A stretch of DNA of 64,000 nt from Bacillus_BU sp051233475 (GCF_051233475.1 NZ_JBKFGH010000016.1:62001-126000), one strand, 5' to 3'; numbered from the stretch's first letter, positions 49,689 through 59,662 are shown. The notes: a model not told the origin generated them from the letters alone. Numbers and translations: made by a program.

Positions 49689-50804
49689 TCATATTTTGTT
49701 TTGAAAGATGGGGAGCTCTATCTGAAAAGCGGTTCCTTGATAGGGTGTACTAGACACTTGGATCGTACCACCATGGTCTTCGATGATTTTTTTACAAACG
49801 GTTAAACCGATTCCAGTACCCGCTTCTTTTGTAGAAAAAAAAGGCATAAAGAGCTTATCGATAGTCTTTTGTTCCATACCCACCCCGTTGTCCTCGATAA
49901 ATATGACCGCAAACCCGTTATTCATTTCCGTTGTAATGCGAATTTGCCCTTTTTCTGCATAGGGATTGTCTTCAATCGCTTCAATTGCATTCTTAACTAT
50001 ATTGACTAGGACCTGTTTTACTTGTTTTATGTCAATGTATAAACTCAGATTGTCATGAACTAATCGGGTTTCAAAATCTATTCCCCGCAAAATGGCTTCA
50101 CTTTCATACAACATCATGATGTCATGTACTAATTTATTGATGTTCGTAAATTGTTTTTTGTTTTGTTGTGGTTTTGCAGCATTTAAAAATTCGTAAATGA
50201 TGTCATTGGCCCGGTTAATTTCATCTAATGCAATGATTGCATATTCTTCTTTGCCGATTACAGCTAAATGGGGTTGAATGAGTTGAATAAACCCTTTTAC
50301 TGTCGTTAATGGGTTCCGAATTTCATGGGCAATCCCAGCGGCAAGCTGTCCGATTGTTGCCAAATGATCTGAGAGAATCGCCGCTTCTTTAATCTCAGAC
50401 ACCTGTTGGTCAAAACTATATTTATTCGCTTCAAGTTCTATATTAAGATTAGATATTTTCTGCTCTACAGAGTCTAATATGTCGTGAATTTCCGGAGAAG
50501 CTGCTTCTTTTGGTATACAAAACAAATGTATATTCCCTTCATTGGAAGATAATTTATAAACTTGATAGAACTCTATTACATCTCCCATAGCTGCCAATTT
50601 TATGTCCAAAAAGGCTGTTTCATCGATATTACGAATAAAAGTAAGGAATGTGGTCCATTGTGAAGAATGGACTATGTCAATAAACGAAGCAGTAGGTGGA
50701 AATTTAACATTTGCAGATTTTGATGAGAACACAATCCGATATTCATCATCAATGATAAAGTAAGGAAAAGGTATTTGTTCAAAAAAAGAATTTTCCATAT
50801 GCAT
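49689..50804 (-). CDS. PAS-containing sensor histidine kinase, soluble (sporulation-kinase type)
   Basis: About 371 residues with no membrane segment. The N-terminal part is PAS-like (FFEQIPFPYFIIDDEYRIVFSS) followed by a short coiled coil. The kinase core has GQLAAGIAHEIRNPLTTVKGFIQL with the phospho-His, N box NIVKNAIEAIED, G1 FIEDNGVGMEQ, F box and G2 TGIGLTVCKKIIEDHGG. HEIRNPLTTVKGFIQ is shared with the Bacillus KinA-E sporulation kinases, which feed the Spo0 phosphorelay. No response regulator lies nearby, as expected for such kinases. ATG 50804 follows AAGGATGG; a TTG at 50810 is also possible. Confidence 0.87.
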   Translation of the reverse strand: MHMENSFFEQIPFPYFIIDDEYRIVFSSKSANVKFPPTASFIDIVHSSQWTTFLTFIRNIDETAFLDIKLAAMGDVIEFYQVYKLSSNEGNIHLFCIPKEAASPEIHDILDSVEQKISNLNIELEANKYSFDQQVSEIKEAAILSDHLATIGQLAAGIAHEIRNPLTTVKGFIQLIQPHLAVIGKEEYAIIALDEINRANDIIYEFLNAAKPQQNKKQFTNINKLVHDIMMLYESEAILRGIDFETRLVHDNLSLYIDIKQVKQVLVNIVKNAIEAIEDNPYAEKGQIRITTEMNNGFAVIFIEDNGVGMEQKTIDKLFMPFFSTKEAGTGIGLTVCKKIIEDHGGTIQVSSTPYQGTAFQIELPIFQNKI

Positions 50805-51114
50805 AACCAACCATCCTTATATTTACCGGTTTTGAGTATACCAGTTCGATTTGTTTTTCTTTTAATCTACAAAATATATATGATGAAATGAACGAAAATA
50901 TGTCGATTGTTGAAAAAATAAAACGTCGTTTAACTGTGACTATTATCACATTTACAACTATCATCATACCAAAAAAACCCATTTCAAAACAAGAATTTAC
51001 AGAAAATTTGTCATTTTTTATCTCATTTTTAACACATTCGATGAAGGCAACAAAAAAAGAACCCTAAGGCTCTTCAGACTGTCAAAAAACGTTCGATAGG
51101 CTTTTTAACAAGTC

Positions 51115-51247
51115 TGTTGATTTGCGCTCCAGGTGCTTTGCTTTCCGCGGGGCGGGCGCTGAGCCTCCTCGACGCTAACGCTCCTGCGGGGTCTCACCTG
51201 TCCCGCTGCTCCCGCAGGAGTCTTCGCACCTTCCGCTCCAATCAACA
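51115..51247. repeat. Type B repeat copy 5
   Basis: From TGTTGATTTGCGCTCCAGG to TTCCGCTCCAATCAACA. The gap 50805-51732 holds this copy, the inverted copy 6 and a terminator; the remaining stretches 50805-51114 and 51248-51461 show no gene. Confidence 0.8.
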
Positions 51248-51461
51248 GGTGTTATCAATAAAGACCTTCATCTTAACTATAAATAATTAAATATGAGAAG
51301 AAATCGATGTTTAAACAATAAAGTCTAGCCAAGTAAATATGGATCTGTTTCTATTGATGAATTAGTTCCAGACAACCACTCTTTTCGTTTAAATGACAAA
51401 TATAGATTTTTCATTTTTTCTAAAAAATATGTGTTGTAATACTTTAGGTTGATTCCCTCCC

Positions 51462-51593
51462 TGTTGATTGGAGCGGAGGGCACTCGACTCCTGCGGGAAA
51501 TAGAGGTCACTGGAGACCCCACAGGCGCCAAAGCGCCGAGGAGGCTCCAGGAGCTCCCCTAAGGTGCGCGAGTGCCCGCAGCGGAAATCAACA
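51462..51593. repeat. Type B repeat copy 6, opposite orientation
   Basis: It begins TGTTGATTGGAGCGGAGGG and ends GCAGCGGAAATCAACA, the reverse of copies 1-5. It faces copy 5 across 214 bases, so the pair could form a large hairpin. Confidence 0.8.
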
Positions 51594-51648
51594 GGTCCAT
51601 TTACAGAGAAGTCGATAAGTATGGTTTTTACATTCTGACCAAATAAAA

Positions 51649-51680
51649 ATTGCCGAGAAAAATATCTTTTCTCGACAATC
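51649..51680 (-). terminator. plsY terminator
   Basis: Imperfect stem ATTGCCGAGAAAA / TTTTCTCGACAAT with a T-rich tract on the minus strand. Confidence 0.55.
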
Positions 51681-51732
51681 TGACAGAATTATATGGTTCT
51701 TTTTTATAAGGCTAAGTTAATATTCCGTTTTA

Positions 51733-52317
51733 CTATAGCCATTTTATTTTTGGTTCGGTTTTATCGATAATCCTTTTAATATTCGCTCTATGTCGGTAAA
51801 CGACGAATGCGCTCAACACTGAAACCACGATGATGAGTGGGGGATCCCATATGATAATCGAATAGGTGAGTGAGGCTACCGCTGCTAGCATGGATGATAG
51901 AGAAACATATTTGGTTATGTAAAGACTTATAAAAAATACAAGCAATAATATAATAAACATAAATGGGGCATATGCTAGTAAAATTCCACCAGACGTTGCA
52001 ACTGCTTTACCGCCTCTAAATCCAGCAAAAATCGGATACATATGTCCAATTACGGCTATAACTCCTGCGATTAGCGGGTGAAAGTCATGACCAAACCATT
52101 TAACTAATAAAACAGCCAATGTTCCTTTTAAAATGTCTGATAAGGTAACAGCGATACCTGCTTTTTTTCCTAGTGTTCGAAATGAATTCGTGCCACCTAA
52201 ATTTCCGCTCCCATGTTCTCGAATATCAATTCCATAAAAAACCTTCCCAATAATTAATCCAGAAGGTATAGAGCCAAGTAAGTATGCGATGATGATAAGA
52301 CCTGCGTTAATTGCCAT
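51733..52317 (-). CDS. plsY: Acyl-phosphate glycerol-3-phosphate acyltransferase
   Basis: A 194-residue polytopic enzyme that transfers an acyl group from acyl-phosphate to glycerol-3-phosphate, the first step of phospholipid synthesis. Conserved motifs are LLGSIPSGLIIGK, EHGSGNLGGTNSFRTLGKK, GHMYPIFAGFRGGKAVATSGG and VVYRHRANIKRI, with about five membrane helices between them. AGGAGAAG precedes the ATG. The place before yneT and parEC on the opposite strand matches B. subtilis yneS. Confidence 0.96.
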   Translation of the reverse strand: MAINAGLIIIAYLLGSIPSGLIIGKVFYGIDIREHGSGNLGGTNSFRTLGKKAGIAVTLSDILKGTLAVLLVKWFGHDFHPLIAGVIAVIGHMYPIFAGFRGGKAVATSGGILLAYAPFMFIILLLVFFISLYITKYVSLSSMLAAVASLTYSIIIWDPPLIIVVSVLSAFVVYRHRANIKRIIDKTEPKIKWL

Positions 52318-52484
52318 GAAAACTTCTCCTTCAAACTTAATTCATTTTATTATTGTACCATCTTTTCGAAAAAACTCCATGAGGAATCCATCGCATTTTC
52401 CTTGTATGACCATATTTGTTTTTTTAATGATCATCCTTTGATAAGATAAAATAGTATTTTAAAAGAAATTAAAACAAGGAGGAG

Positions 52485-54221
52485 ATGTTTCTGGCACGAG
52501 TTTCCTATCATAAACAAAAATCGATTCCTACCGGTCTGAAGGTGTCGGGATTAATAGTCGGGGTGCTAATGGTGATTTCTAGCATTCTGTTATTTTTTTA
52601 TCCGTTTGCTTCATCGGAAAAAACGAGCTATTTTAAGGGGGAACACCCTATTTTATTTCTAGGAAAACAAACGGGTAATGCACTTATTGAAAATGATACG
52701 ATATATTTACCGTTAACGTTCTTAAAAGCGATCGATGAGACCATCTTGTTTGATGAAAAGTCGCAGTCGATTATTATTACAACTTTAAATAAAGTGGTGC
52801 AAATGCCTTCAGAATCGTTAACGTATTATGTTAACCAAAAACCAGTGAACCTTGAAATTCCTGCCTTCAAACAGAAAGACGGAGAACACTATATTGCGAT
52901 TGAAACCATTTTGCCTTTTTATCCAATTCGATACGAAACCCTTGATGGAACAAAAGCCATTCTTATCCAAAGAAATGGGGAGGAGCGGAATCACGCAAGG
53001 GTTATCAATAAAGATGTACACGAAGAAAAGCTGCGCTTAAGAAGTGACTCCACATTACGGTCTCCTTATACTGCACAAACTGTTGCAAACGAAAGGGTAT
53101 ATGTCGAAGCAGAAAAGGGAGATTACTATTTTGTTAGAAAAGAAAATGGCATAGCAGGCTATTTAAAAAAACAGTTTGTTACAACTGAAACAACCGAGAA
53201 GATAAAGGTTGAGCATAAAATTGAAAAACCACACCTTACCCCTATAAATGGCCCGCTCCATTTGACATGGGAAGCAGTTTATACGAAAAATCCAAACACG
53301 AACACCATTTTGGAAATGCCAGGAGTTAATATCGTTTCGCCGACTTGGTTTAAACTGGGCAGTCAGGATGGAGATGTTGATAACCTGGCGTCCGTTGACT
53401 ATGTGAAATGGGCTAAATCAAAAGGCTATCAAGTTTGGGGTTTGTTTTCGAATAATTTCGAGCCTGACCTTACTCATGTTGCTTTTAGCAATTTTGAAAC
53501 GAGACAAAATATCATCCGCCAGCTTCTTCATTTTAGTCAAATGTATGAATTAGATGGCTTTAATATCGATATTGAAAATGTTCGAAGCGTAGATGGTCCA
53601 CTCGTTACTCAATTTGTCCGGGAAGCAACTCCATATTTTCATGAAGCAGGACTGTATGTGTCAATGGATATCACCTTTATTTCCGGGAGTGGAAATTGGT
53701 CGGGTTTTTATGAAAGGGATAAGCTTGCCGAGATTGTTGATTATTTGATTGTGATGGCTTATGACGAGCATTGGGGTAAATCACCAGTTGCTGGAAGTGT
53801 TGCTAGTATACCATGGGTGGAAAAAAATCTGTTGAGTTTACTTAAGGTGGTCCCAAATGAAAAATTAGTTCTGGGCGTACCACTGTATACAAGGCTTTGG
53901 AAAGAAGAAATCGCATCAGATGGGTCTAAAACGATTTCTTCTAATGCAAAGTCAATGCAAGAAATAAAAGAATGGATCGATCAGCATCAATTAACACCTG
54001 TATATGATGATGCATCAGGACAAAATTATGTGGAATATGCCTCGGTTGAGGAAAACGCGACCTATAAAGTCTGGCTAGAGGACGAAGTATCATTAAAAAA
54101 ACGTGCTGAACTGGCAAATAAGTATAGGCTAGCCGGTTTGGCAAGCTGGTCTCGTTATTTTGCAGATCAGACAGCATGGACTGCACTTCAATGGCCAGTG
54201 AACGATAGCTTGGAGGAATAA
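52485..54221 (+). CDS. Membrane-anchored GH18 family glycosidase (spore peptidoglycan type)
   Basis: An N-terminal membrane segment (about residues 19-41) is followed by a stalk resembling the copper-amine-oxidase N-terminal domain (LPLTFLKAIDETILFDEKSQSI), an SH3-like part (LRSDSTLRSPYTAQ), and a GH18 domain from about residue 245. The catalytic motif is DGFNIDIENV, the DGxNxDxE form seen in Bacillus spore lytic enzymes such as YaaH and YdhD. Later blocks are VSMDITF, LIVMAYDEHWG and LGVPLYTRLW. 578 residues if ATG 52485 is used, but AAGGAGG sits only two bases from it and eight from CTG 52491, so CTG may be the real start. It likely cuts cell wall or cortex sugar chains. Confidence 0.85.
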   Translation: MFLARVSYHKQKSIPTGLKVSGLIVGVLMVISSILLFFYPFASSEKTSYFKGEHPILFLGKQTGNALIENDTIYLPLTFLKAIDETILFDEKSQSIIITTLNKVVQMPSESLTYYVNQKPVNLEIPAFKQKDGEHYIAIETILPFYPIRYETLDGTKAILIQRNGEERNHARVINKDVHEEKLRLRSDSTLRSPYTAQTVANERVYVEAEKGDYYFVRKENGIAGYLKKQFVTTETTEKIKVEHKIEKPHLTPINGPLHLTWEAVYTKNPNTNTILEMPGVNIVSPTWFKLGSQDGDVDNLASVDYVKWAKSKGYQVWGLFSNNFEPDLTHVAFSNFETRQNIIRQLLHFSQMYELDGFNIDIENVRSVDGPLVTQFVREATPYFHEAGLYVSMDITFISGSGNWSGFYERDKLAEIVDYLIVMAYDEHWGKSPVAGSVASIPWVEKNLLSLLKVVPNEKLVLGVPLYTRLWKEEIASDGSKTISSNAKSMQEIKEWIDQHQLTPVYDDASGQNYVEYASVEENATYKVWLEDEVSLKKRAELANKYRLAGLASWSRYFADQTAWTALQWPVNDSLEE

Positions 54222-54372
54222 AAGGTTTGCCTCCATGTACATCGTTTAAAACTCTCCGAATGAGCAACAACAATTTTCTATGATACTTATATTTCAAGCA
54301 AGTTAATAGGAATATATCAAAGAGAATTGTAAAATAATGTTACAAAACGAAAATTATTAGGAGTGGATGAAC

Positions 54373-54789
54373 GTGGCGATTGAAAACCCAAGTCGTGAGG
54401 AAATTGGAGTTATTTTAAAGAAAGCCAAAAGAATTGCCGTAGTGGGCCTTAGCGACAATCCCGAACGTACTTCTTACATGGTGGCTAAAGCTATGCAAGA
54501 TGCTGGATATGAGATTATTCCTGTTAACCCGCGAGCCGATCAAATCCTTGGTGTAAAAGCTTTTGCGCATTTAAACGAAATTGAAGGTCATATTGATATA
54601 GTCAATGTTTTTCGCCGTTCAGAATATTTGCCTGAGGTAGCCAAGGAGTTTCTTCAGGTCGATGCAGATGTTTTTTGGGCACAGCTTGGTTTAGCACATG
54701 AAGAAGTTTATGAAAATTTGAAAGAAAAAGGCTACACAGTGATTATGGATCGCTGCATTAAGGTTGAACATGCATTAACAAGAAAATAA
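54373..54789 (+). CDS. yneT: CoA-binding domain protein (YneT)
   Basis: A 138-residue Rossmann-like protein: IAVVGLSDNPERTSYMVAKAM (the GxSxxPxxxS CoA-binding loop), YEIIPVNPRADQILG and IDIVNVFRRSEYLPEVA. It resembles the CoA-binding domain of succinyl-CoA synthetase, and members of this small family bind CoA in vitro; the role is unclear. GTG 54373 is favoured because AGGAG lies nine bases before it; ATG 54367 is too close. It precedes parE as in B. subtilis. Confidence 0.9.
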   Translation: MAIENPSREEIGVILKKAKRIAVVGLSDNPERTSYMVAKAMQDAGYEIIPVNPRADQILGVKAFAHLNEIEGHIDIVNVFRRSEYLPEVAKEFLQVDADVFWAQLGLAHEEVYENLKEKGYTVIMDRCIKVEHALTRK

Positions 54790-54802
54790 AAGAAATTGAT
54801 TT

Positions 54803-54840
54803 GGCATGAGACACATACTGTCTCATGCCTCTTATTTTAT
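54803..54840 (+). terminator. yneT terminator
   Basis: Perfect 11-bp stem GGCATGAGACA / TGTCTCATGCC followed by a T-rich tail. Confidence 0.88.
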
Positions 54841-54969
54841 TTTGAACGTTCTCAATGGGAGCGTATGCTAACATTTTCCCAGAGATGAAATTTCTACAAA
54901 TTGGTGGCAATTGAAAGAACGGTTTGCCAAAAAGAAATAAATCGATACAATAAAGAAAGCGTAGATTTC

Positions 54970-55012
54970 TTGATTAAATATGGTAATATATTATAGTTCG
55001 AACGTTCGTTCT
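54970..55012 (+). promoter_or_regulatory. parEC promoter with LexA/DinR box
   Basis: TTGATT (54970-54975), 16-base spacer, TATAGT (54992-54997), directly followed by CGAACGTTCGTTCT (54999-55012), which fits the Gram-positive LexA consensus CGAACN4GTTCG except for the last base. The rest of the gap 54841-55133 is an untranslated leader without a visible gene. Confidence 0.6.
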
Positions 55013-55133
55013 GAAAATTTATTTTCCAGAAACAAAAAGGAAAATACCATCAATTAGACGAATTAGTAATCAAGTTTGACAACATAGATCTAAATCAGAT
55101 TTGTTGTTTCGCAAGTATGAAAGGGGTATGTTC

Positions 55134-57113
55134 GTGGCAAGAAACCAACCAGTATTTGATTACAATGATGACGCCATACAGGTGCTCGAGGGATTAGAAG
55201 CAGTTCGTAAGAGGCCTGGTATGTATATTGGCAGCACCGATGCCCGCGGTCTTCACCACCTCGTTTATGAAATCGTAGATAATTCAGTTGATGAAGCTCT
55301 ATCCGGTTTCGGAAATCACATAATTGTAAAGATCCACAAAAATAACTCGATCAGCGTTCAGGATAAAGGTCGAGGAATGCCTACAGGTATGCATAAATTG
55401 GGCAAACCTACACCGGAAGTTATTTTAACCGTCCTTCACGCAGGTGGAAAATTTGGACAAGGCGGTTACAAAACAAGCGGCGGATTGCATGGAGTAGGTG
55501 CTTCTGTCGTAAACGCACTATCCGAATGGTTAGTCGTTACGATTAAACGCGACGGATTTGTTTATGAACAGCGCTTTGAAAATGGCGGTAAACCTGTAAC
55601 AACCTTAGAAAAAACCGGCAAGACAAACCAAACAGGGACGACGATTCATTTCAAACCAGACTCAACCATCTTCTCAACAACCACTTTCAATTACGAAACG
55701 TTGTGTGAGCGTTTGCGGGAATCTGCCTTTTTGCTAAAGGGTATGAAAATTGAAATCATCGATGAACGAAACGATGTTCAAGAGGTTTTTCATTATGAAA
55801 ACGGGATTGAGGCATTTGTCGAGTACTTAAATGAGGAAAAGGACGAACTTCATCCGGTTGTAAGCTTTGAAGGGGAGCAAAACGGAATTGAAGTAGATTT
55901 TGCCTTCCAATTTAATGATGGCTATTCCGAGAATGTTCTTTCATTTGTAAATAATGTCCGTACGAAAGATGGCGGAACACATGAGGCAGGATCAAAGACT
56001 GCAATGACCCGCGTCTTTAACGACTATGCTCGAAAAGTAGGCTTGTTAAAAGAAAAGGATAAGAATCTCGACGGTGCAGATATCCGTGAGGGTTTATCGG
56101 CAATCATTTCCGTTCGGATTCCTGAAGAATTGCTGCAATTTGAGGGACAAACAAAAGGAAAATTAGGGACAAGTGAAGCGCGCTCCGCAGTGGATGCTGT
56201 TGTGTCAGAGCATCTTTCTTATTTTCTTGAAGAAAATCCTGATATTAGCTCTCTTCTCATTAAAAAGTCAATAAAGGCTTATCAGGCTCGCGAAGCTGCC
56301 CGTAAAGCACGTGAAGAAGCCAGAAGCGGGAAAAAGCGTAAACGTTCAGAGGCGGTTCTTTCTGGTAAGCTAACACCCGCACAATCACGAAATCCCCAAA
56401 AAAATGAACTCTATTTAGTTGAGGGAGATTCTGCAGGAGGTTCGGCGAAACAAGGCCGTGACCGGAGGTTCCAAGCGGTTCTTCCACTAAGAGGTAAAGT
56501 CATCAACACGGAAAAAGCCAAGCTTTCCGATATCTTTAAGAACGAAGAAATCAATACGATTATTCACGCCATTGGTGGAGGAGTCGGTGCGGATTTCAGT
56601 ATTGAAGACATAAATTATGACAAGATTGTTATTATGACCGATGCCGATACGGACGGTGCGCATATCCAAGTATTGTTGCTTACCTTCTTTTACCGCTATA
56701 TGAAGCCATTAATTGAAGCGGGAAAAGTGTTTATCGCGCTTCCACCGTTATACAAAGTGAGTAAAGGGACTGGCAAAAAAGAAGTGATCGAGTATGCATG
56801 GGGTGAGGATGACCTCCAATCAGCGATTAAAAAAGTTGGTAAAGGGTACATCATCCAGCGCTACAAGGGGCTTGGAGAAATGAACGCAGACCAGCTTTGG
56901 GATACCACAATGAACCCTGAGACACGAACGCTTATTCGTGTCCGGATTGATGATGCTGCTCGTGCTGAACGCCGCGTTACAACGCTGATGGGTGATAAAG
57001 TAGAACCGCGTCGGAAATGGATTGAATCCAATGTGGCATTTGGTTTAGAAGAGGATGGAAGTATCCTTGAAAATGAGAATATTAGCGTTGCAGAGGAGGA
57101 GACCGAAGTATGA
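55134..57113 (+). CDS. parE: DNA topoisomerase IV subunit B
   Basis: A 659-residue GHKL ATPase of topoisomerase IV, which unlinks daughter chromosomes. Visible motifs are EIVDNSVDEALSG with the catalytic Glu and Mg-binding Asn, DKGRGMP, TSGGLHGVGASVVNALS, and the Toprim signatures YLVEGDSAGGSAK and IMTDADTDGAHI. The C-terminus has QRYKGLGEMNADQLWDTTM. Position before parC and length mark it as ParE rather than GyrB. GTG 55134 has AAAGGGG at 55120-55126; ATG 55128 is too close to it. It overlaps parC by 4 bases. Confidence 0.95.
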   Translation: MARNQPVFDYNDDAIQVLEGLEAVRKRPGMYIGSTDARGLHHLVYEIVDNSVDEALSGFGNHIIVKIHKNNSISVQDKGRGMPTGMHKLGKPTPEVILTVLHAGGKFGQGGYKTSGGLHGVGASVVNALSEWLVVTIKRDGFVYEQRFENGGKPVTTLEKTGKTNQTGTTIHFKPDSTIFSTTTFNYETLCERLRESAFLLKGMKIEIIDERNDVQEVFHYENGIEAFVEYLNEEKDELHPVVSFEGEQNGIEVDFAFQFNDGYSENVLSFVNNVRTKDGGTHEAGSKTAMTRVFNDYARKVGLLKEKDKNLDGADIREGLSAIISVRIPEELLQFEGQTKGKLGTSEARSAVDAVVSEHLSYFLEENPDISSLLIKKSIKAYQAREAARKAREEARSGKKRKRSEAVLSGKLTPAQSRNPQKNELYLVEGDSAGGSAKQGRDRRFQAVLPLRGKVINTEKAKLSDIFKNEEINTIIHAIGGGVGADFSIEDINYDKIVIMTDADTDGAHIQVLLLTFFYRYMKPLIEAGKVFIALPPLYKVSKGTGKKEVIEYAWGEDDLQSAIKKVGKGYIIQRYKGLGEMNADQLWDTTMNPETRTLIRVRIDDAARAERRVTTLMGDKVEPRRKWIESNVAFGLEEDGSILENENISVAEEETEV

Positions 57114-59557
57114 ACCAAGTAGAAAAATTCCGCGATCTTCCTCTTGAAGATGTTTTAGGCGACCGTTTTGGCCGCTACAGTAAATATATTATCCAGGAAC
57201 GTGCCCTGCCGGATGCAAGGGACGGCTTAAAGCCCGTTCAACGAAGAATTTTATATGCGATGCATGTAGAAGGAAATACGCATGAAAAGGGCTTTCGGAA
57301 ATCTGCAAAAACAGTCGGTAACGTTATCGGGAATTATCACCCGCACGGTGATTCATCGGTATACGAAGCGATGGTGCGTATGAGTCAGGATTGGAAGGTT
57401 CGTAATCTGCTAATCGAGATGCACGGAAATAACGGAAGCGTGGATGGGGATCCCCCAGCAGCGATGCGTTATACGGAAGCAAGGCTTTCCGCCATCTCAG
57501 GTGAACTGTTAAGAGATATTGAAAAAGAAACCGTAGATTTTATTCCGAATTTCGACGATACATCGAAAGAACCAACTGTTTTACCAGCGATGTATCCGAA
57601 CCTGTTAGTTAATGGCTCAACGGGAATCTCTGCAGGTTATGCAACGGAAATTCCACCTCATCACCTTGGCGAGGTTATTGATGCTGTCATTATGAAAATG
57701 AATAACCCTCAGGTTACAGTGGATGAGTTAATGACTGTAATGAAAGGACCTGATTTTCCAACAGGCGGGATTATTCAGGGTATTGACGGTATAAAAAGAG
57801 CCTATGAGACAGGCAAAGGGAAAATCATTATTCGCGGTAAAGCTGAAATTGAAACCGTCCGCGGCGGCAAGCAGCAGATCGTTATTACGGAAATTCCTTT
57901 TGAAGTGAACAAAGCCAATTTGGTTAAAAAAATGGATGAATTCCGCCTTGATCGGAAGGTTGAGGGGATTTCAGAGGTTCGTGATGAAACAGACCGGACT
58001 GGTTTAAGAATTGTCATTGAACTAAAAAAAGACGTGGATGCAGAAGGCGTGTTAAATTATTTATATAAAAACAGCGACCTGCAAATCCCTTATAATTTTA
58101 ATATGGTTGCCATACATAATAAGCGGCCAAAGCTACTGGGAATAAGAGAACTTCTAACCTCGTATATCGAGCATCAGAAGGAAGTAGTCACCAGAAGATC
58201 AAAATTCGAACTTAGAAAAGCAAGCGAACGCCAGCATATTGTCGAAGGTTTAATGAAAGCTCTCTCGATACTCGATGAGGTCATTGCAACCATTCGAGCG
58301 TCTAAAGATAAGCGGGACGCAAAAGATAATTTGATCGCTAAATTTCAATTTACAGAACCTCAAGCTGAAGCCATTGTATCGTTACAGCTTTACCGTTTAA
58401 CGAATACGGACATTACCGCACTGCGTAACGAAGCAGAGGAGCTTGCTAAAAAAATCGAAGAACTCACCTCGATTTTAAACAGCGAACAAAAACTATTAAG
58501 TGTTATCAAAAAAGATTTAAAAGAAGTGAAAAAGCGATTTGCCGATGAAAGACGCTCGGTCGTTCAAGCGGAAATTGAGGAAATCAAAATTAATCTTGAG
58601 GTCATGGTAGCAAATGAAGATGTCATTGTTACCGTTACGAGCCAAGGGTATGTTAAACGGACAAGCCAACGCTCCTTTGCAGCCTCAAACGGTCAAGACT
58701 TTGCGATTAAGGACTCGGACCGATTATTAGCTAAGCTTGATATGAATACAACGGATGTTCTGCTTCTCTTTACGAATAAGGGGAATTTCTTATATTGCCC
58801 TGTTCATGAGCTTCCAGATATCCGCTGGAAGGATCTCGGGCAGCATATTGCCAATATCATTCCGATTGATCGTGACGAATCCATTCTCAAGGCCATTCCG
58901 ATCAAGGATTTTAATACTAACCAATTTTTATTGTTTGTGACGAAAAATGGAATGGTCAAAAAGACTGAATTAATTCACTATAAAGCACAGCGATATTCTA
59001 AGCCACTGGTTGCGATTAACTTAAAGGAAAATGACGAAGTAATCGATGTCCATATTACAGATGGCTCTAAGGAAATATTCATGATGTCTCACTTAGGCTA
59101 TTGCTTATGGTTTAAGGAAGAGGAAGTAAGTATAGTGGGGGCACGTGCTGCTGGTGTTAAAGGTATGAACTTAAAAGATGGTGATTTTGTCGTTGGCGGC
59201 AAACTCATTAACGAGGATCATAAGCAATCAATCGTCATCGCGACTCAACGTGGTGCAGTGAAAAAAATGAAGCTAAGTGAGTTTGAATTAGCAACCCGCG
59301 CCAAACGTGGTGTTGTCGTTTTGCGTGAGTTAAAATCAAATCCTCATCGAGTGGTTGGATTTGAAACAGTTTATGACCTGGATCGCATTTATGTTGTTTC
59401 GGAGAAAGGCCAAACTGAAACTTTAAATGCAGGAGACCTACGCTATAACGACAGATACCAAAACGGTTCTTTTGTATTTGATGAAACAGATAGCGGAAGA
59501 GTAATCCTAATCTTTAAAGAAGATGGCTTGACCGAAGAAAATACGACTACATTATAA
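57110..59557 (+). CDS. parC: DNA topoisomerase IV subunit A
   Basis: An 815-residue breakage-reunion subunit. The catalytic Tyr is in AAMRYTEARLSA, preceded by the quinolone-region sequence NYHPHGDSSVYEAMVRM, which keeps the usual serine. A GyrA-box-like beta-propeller C-terminal region follows from about residue 490 (VTSQGYVKRTS and later blades). The ATG overlaps the parE stop (ATGA), so the subunits are translationally coupled. The region 59558-59846 after it holds a long imperfect hairpin and AT-rich promoter DNA. Confidence 0.95.
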   Translation: MNQVEKFRDLPLEDVLGDRFGRYSKYIIQERALPDARDGLKPVQRRILYAMHVEGNTHEKGFRKSAKTVGNVIGNYHPHGDSSVYEAMVRMSQDWKVRNLLIEMHGNNGSVDGDPPAAMRYTEARLSAISGELLRDIEKETVDFIPNFDDTSKEPTVLPAMYPNLLVNGSTGISAGYATEIPPHHLGEVIDAVIMKMNNPQVTVDELMTVMKGPDFPTGGIIQGIDGIKRAYETGKGKIIIRGKAEIETVRGGKQQIVITEIPFEVNKANLVKKMDEFRLDRKVEGISEVRDETDRTGLRIVIELKKDVDAEGVLNYLYKNSDLQIPYNFNMVAIHNKRPKLLGIRELLTSYIEHQKEVVTRRSKFELRKASERQHIVEGLMKALSILDEVIATIRASKDKRDAKDNLIAKFQFTEPQAEAIVSLQLYRLTNTDITALRNEAEELAKKIEELTSILNSEQKLLSVIKKDLKEVKKRFADERRSVVQAEIEEIKINLEVMVANEDVIVTVTSQGYVKRTSQRSFAASNGQDFAIKDSDRLLAKLDMNTTDVLLLFTNKGNFLYCPVHELPDIRWKDLGQHIANIIPIDRDESILKAIPIKDFNTNQFLLFVTKNGMVKKTELIHYKAQRYSKPLVAINLKENDEVIDVHITDGSKEIFMMSHLGYCLWFKEEEVSIVGARAAGVKGMNLKDGDFVVGGKLINEDHKQSIVIATQRGAVKKMKLSEFELATRAKRGVVVLRELKSNPHRVVGFETVYDLDRIYVVSEKGQTETLNAGDLRYNDRYQNGSFVFDETDSGRVILIFKEDGLTEENTTTL

Positions 59558-59562
59558 AAATG

Positions 59563-59662
59563 AAGGCTGACTTATAGGGTCCTGAATTCATCGTTTATAC
59601 ATTTTCCTTTTAAGGAATATGACAAAGCGGAAGAAGGACCCTTCAAGTTAGTCTTTTTTGTT
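59563..59662 (+). terminator. parEC terminator, long imperfect hairpin
   Basis: AAGGCTGACTTATAGGGTCCT near 59565 pairs imperfectly with AGGACCCTTCAAGTTAGTC near 59636 and is followed by T6; the loop is about 50 bases. Confidence 0.55.

Noticed and set aside
50779..50982. 67-residue hydrophobic frame upstream of the histidine kinase
   Set aside because: It overlaps the kinase start in another frame and has no ribosome site.
1016..51593. CRISPR array
   Set aside because: The repeated blocks are 130-250 bp, dispersed and palindromic; there are no short regularly spaced repeats and no cas genes.
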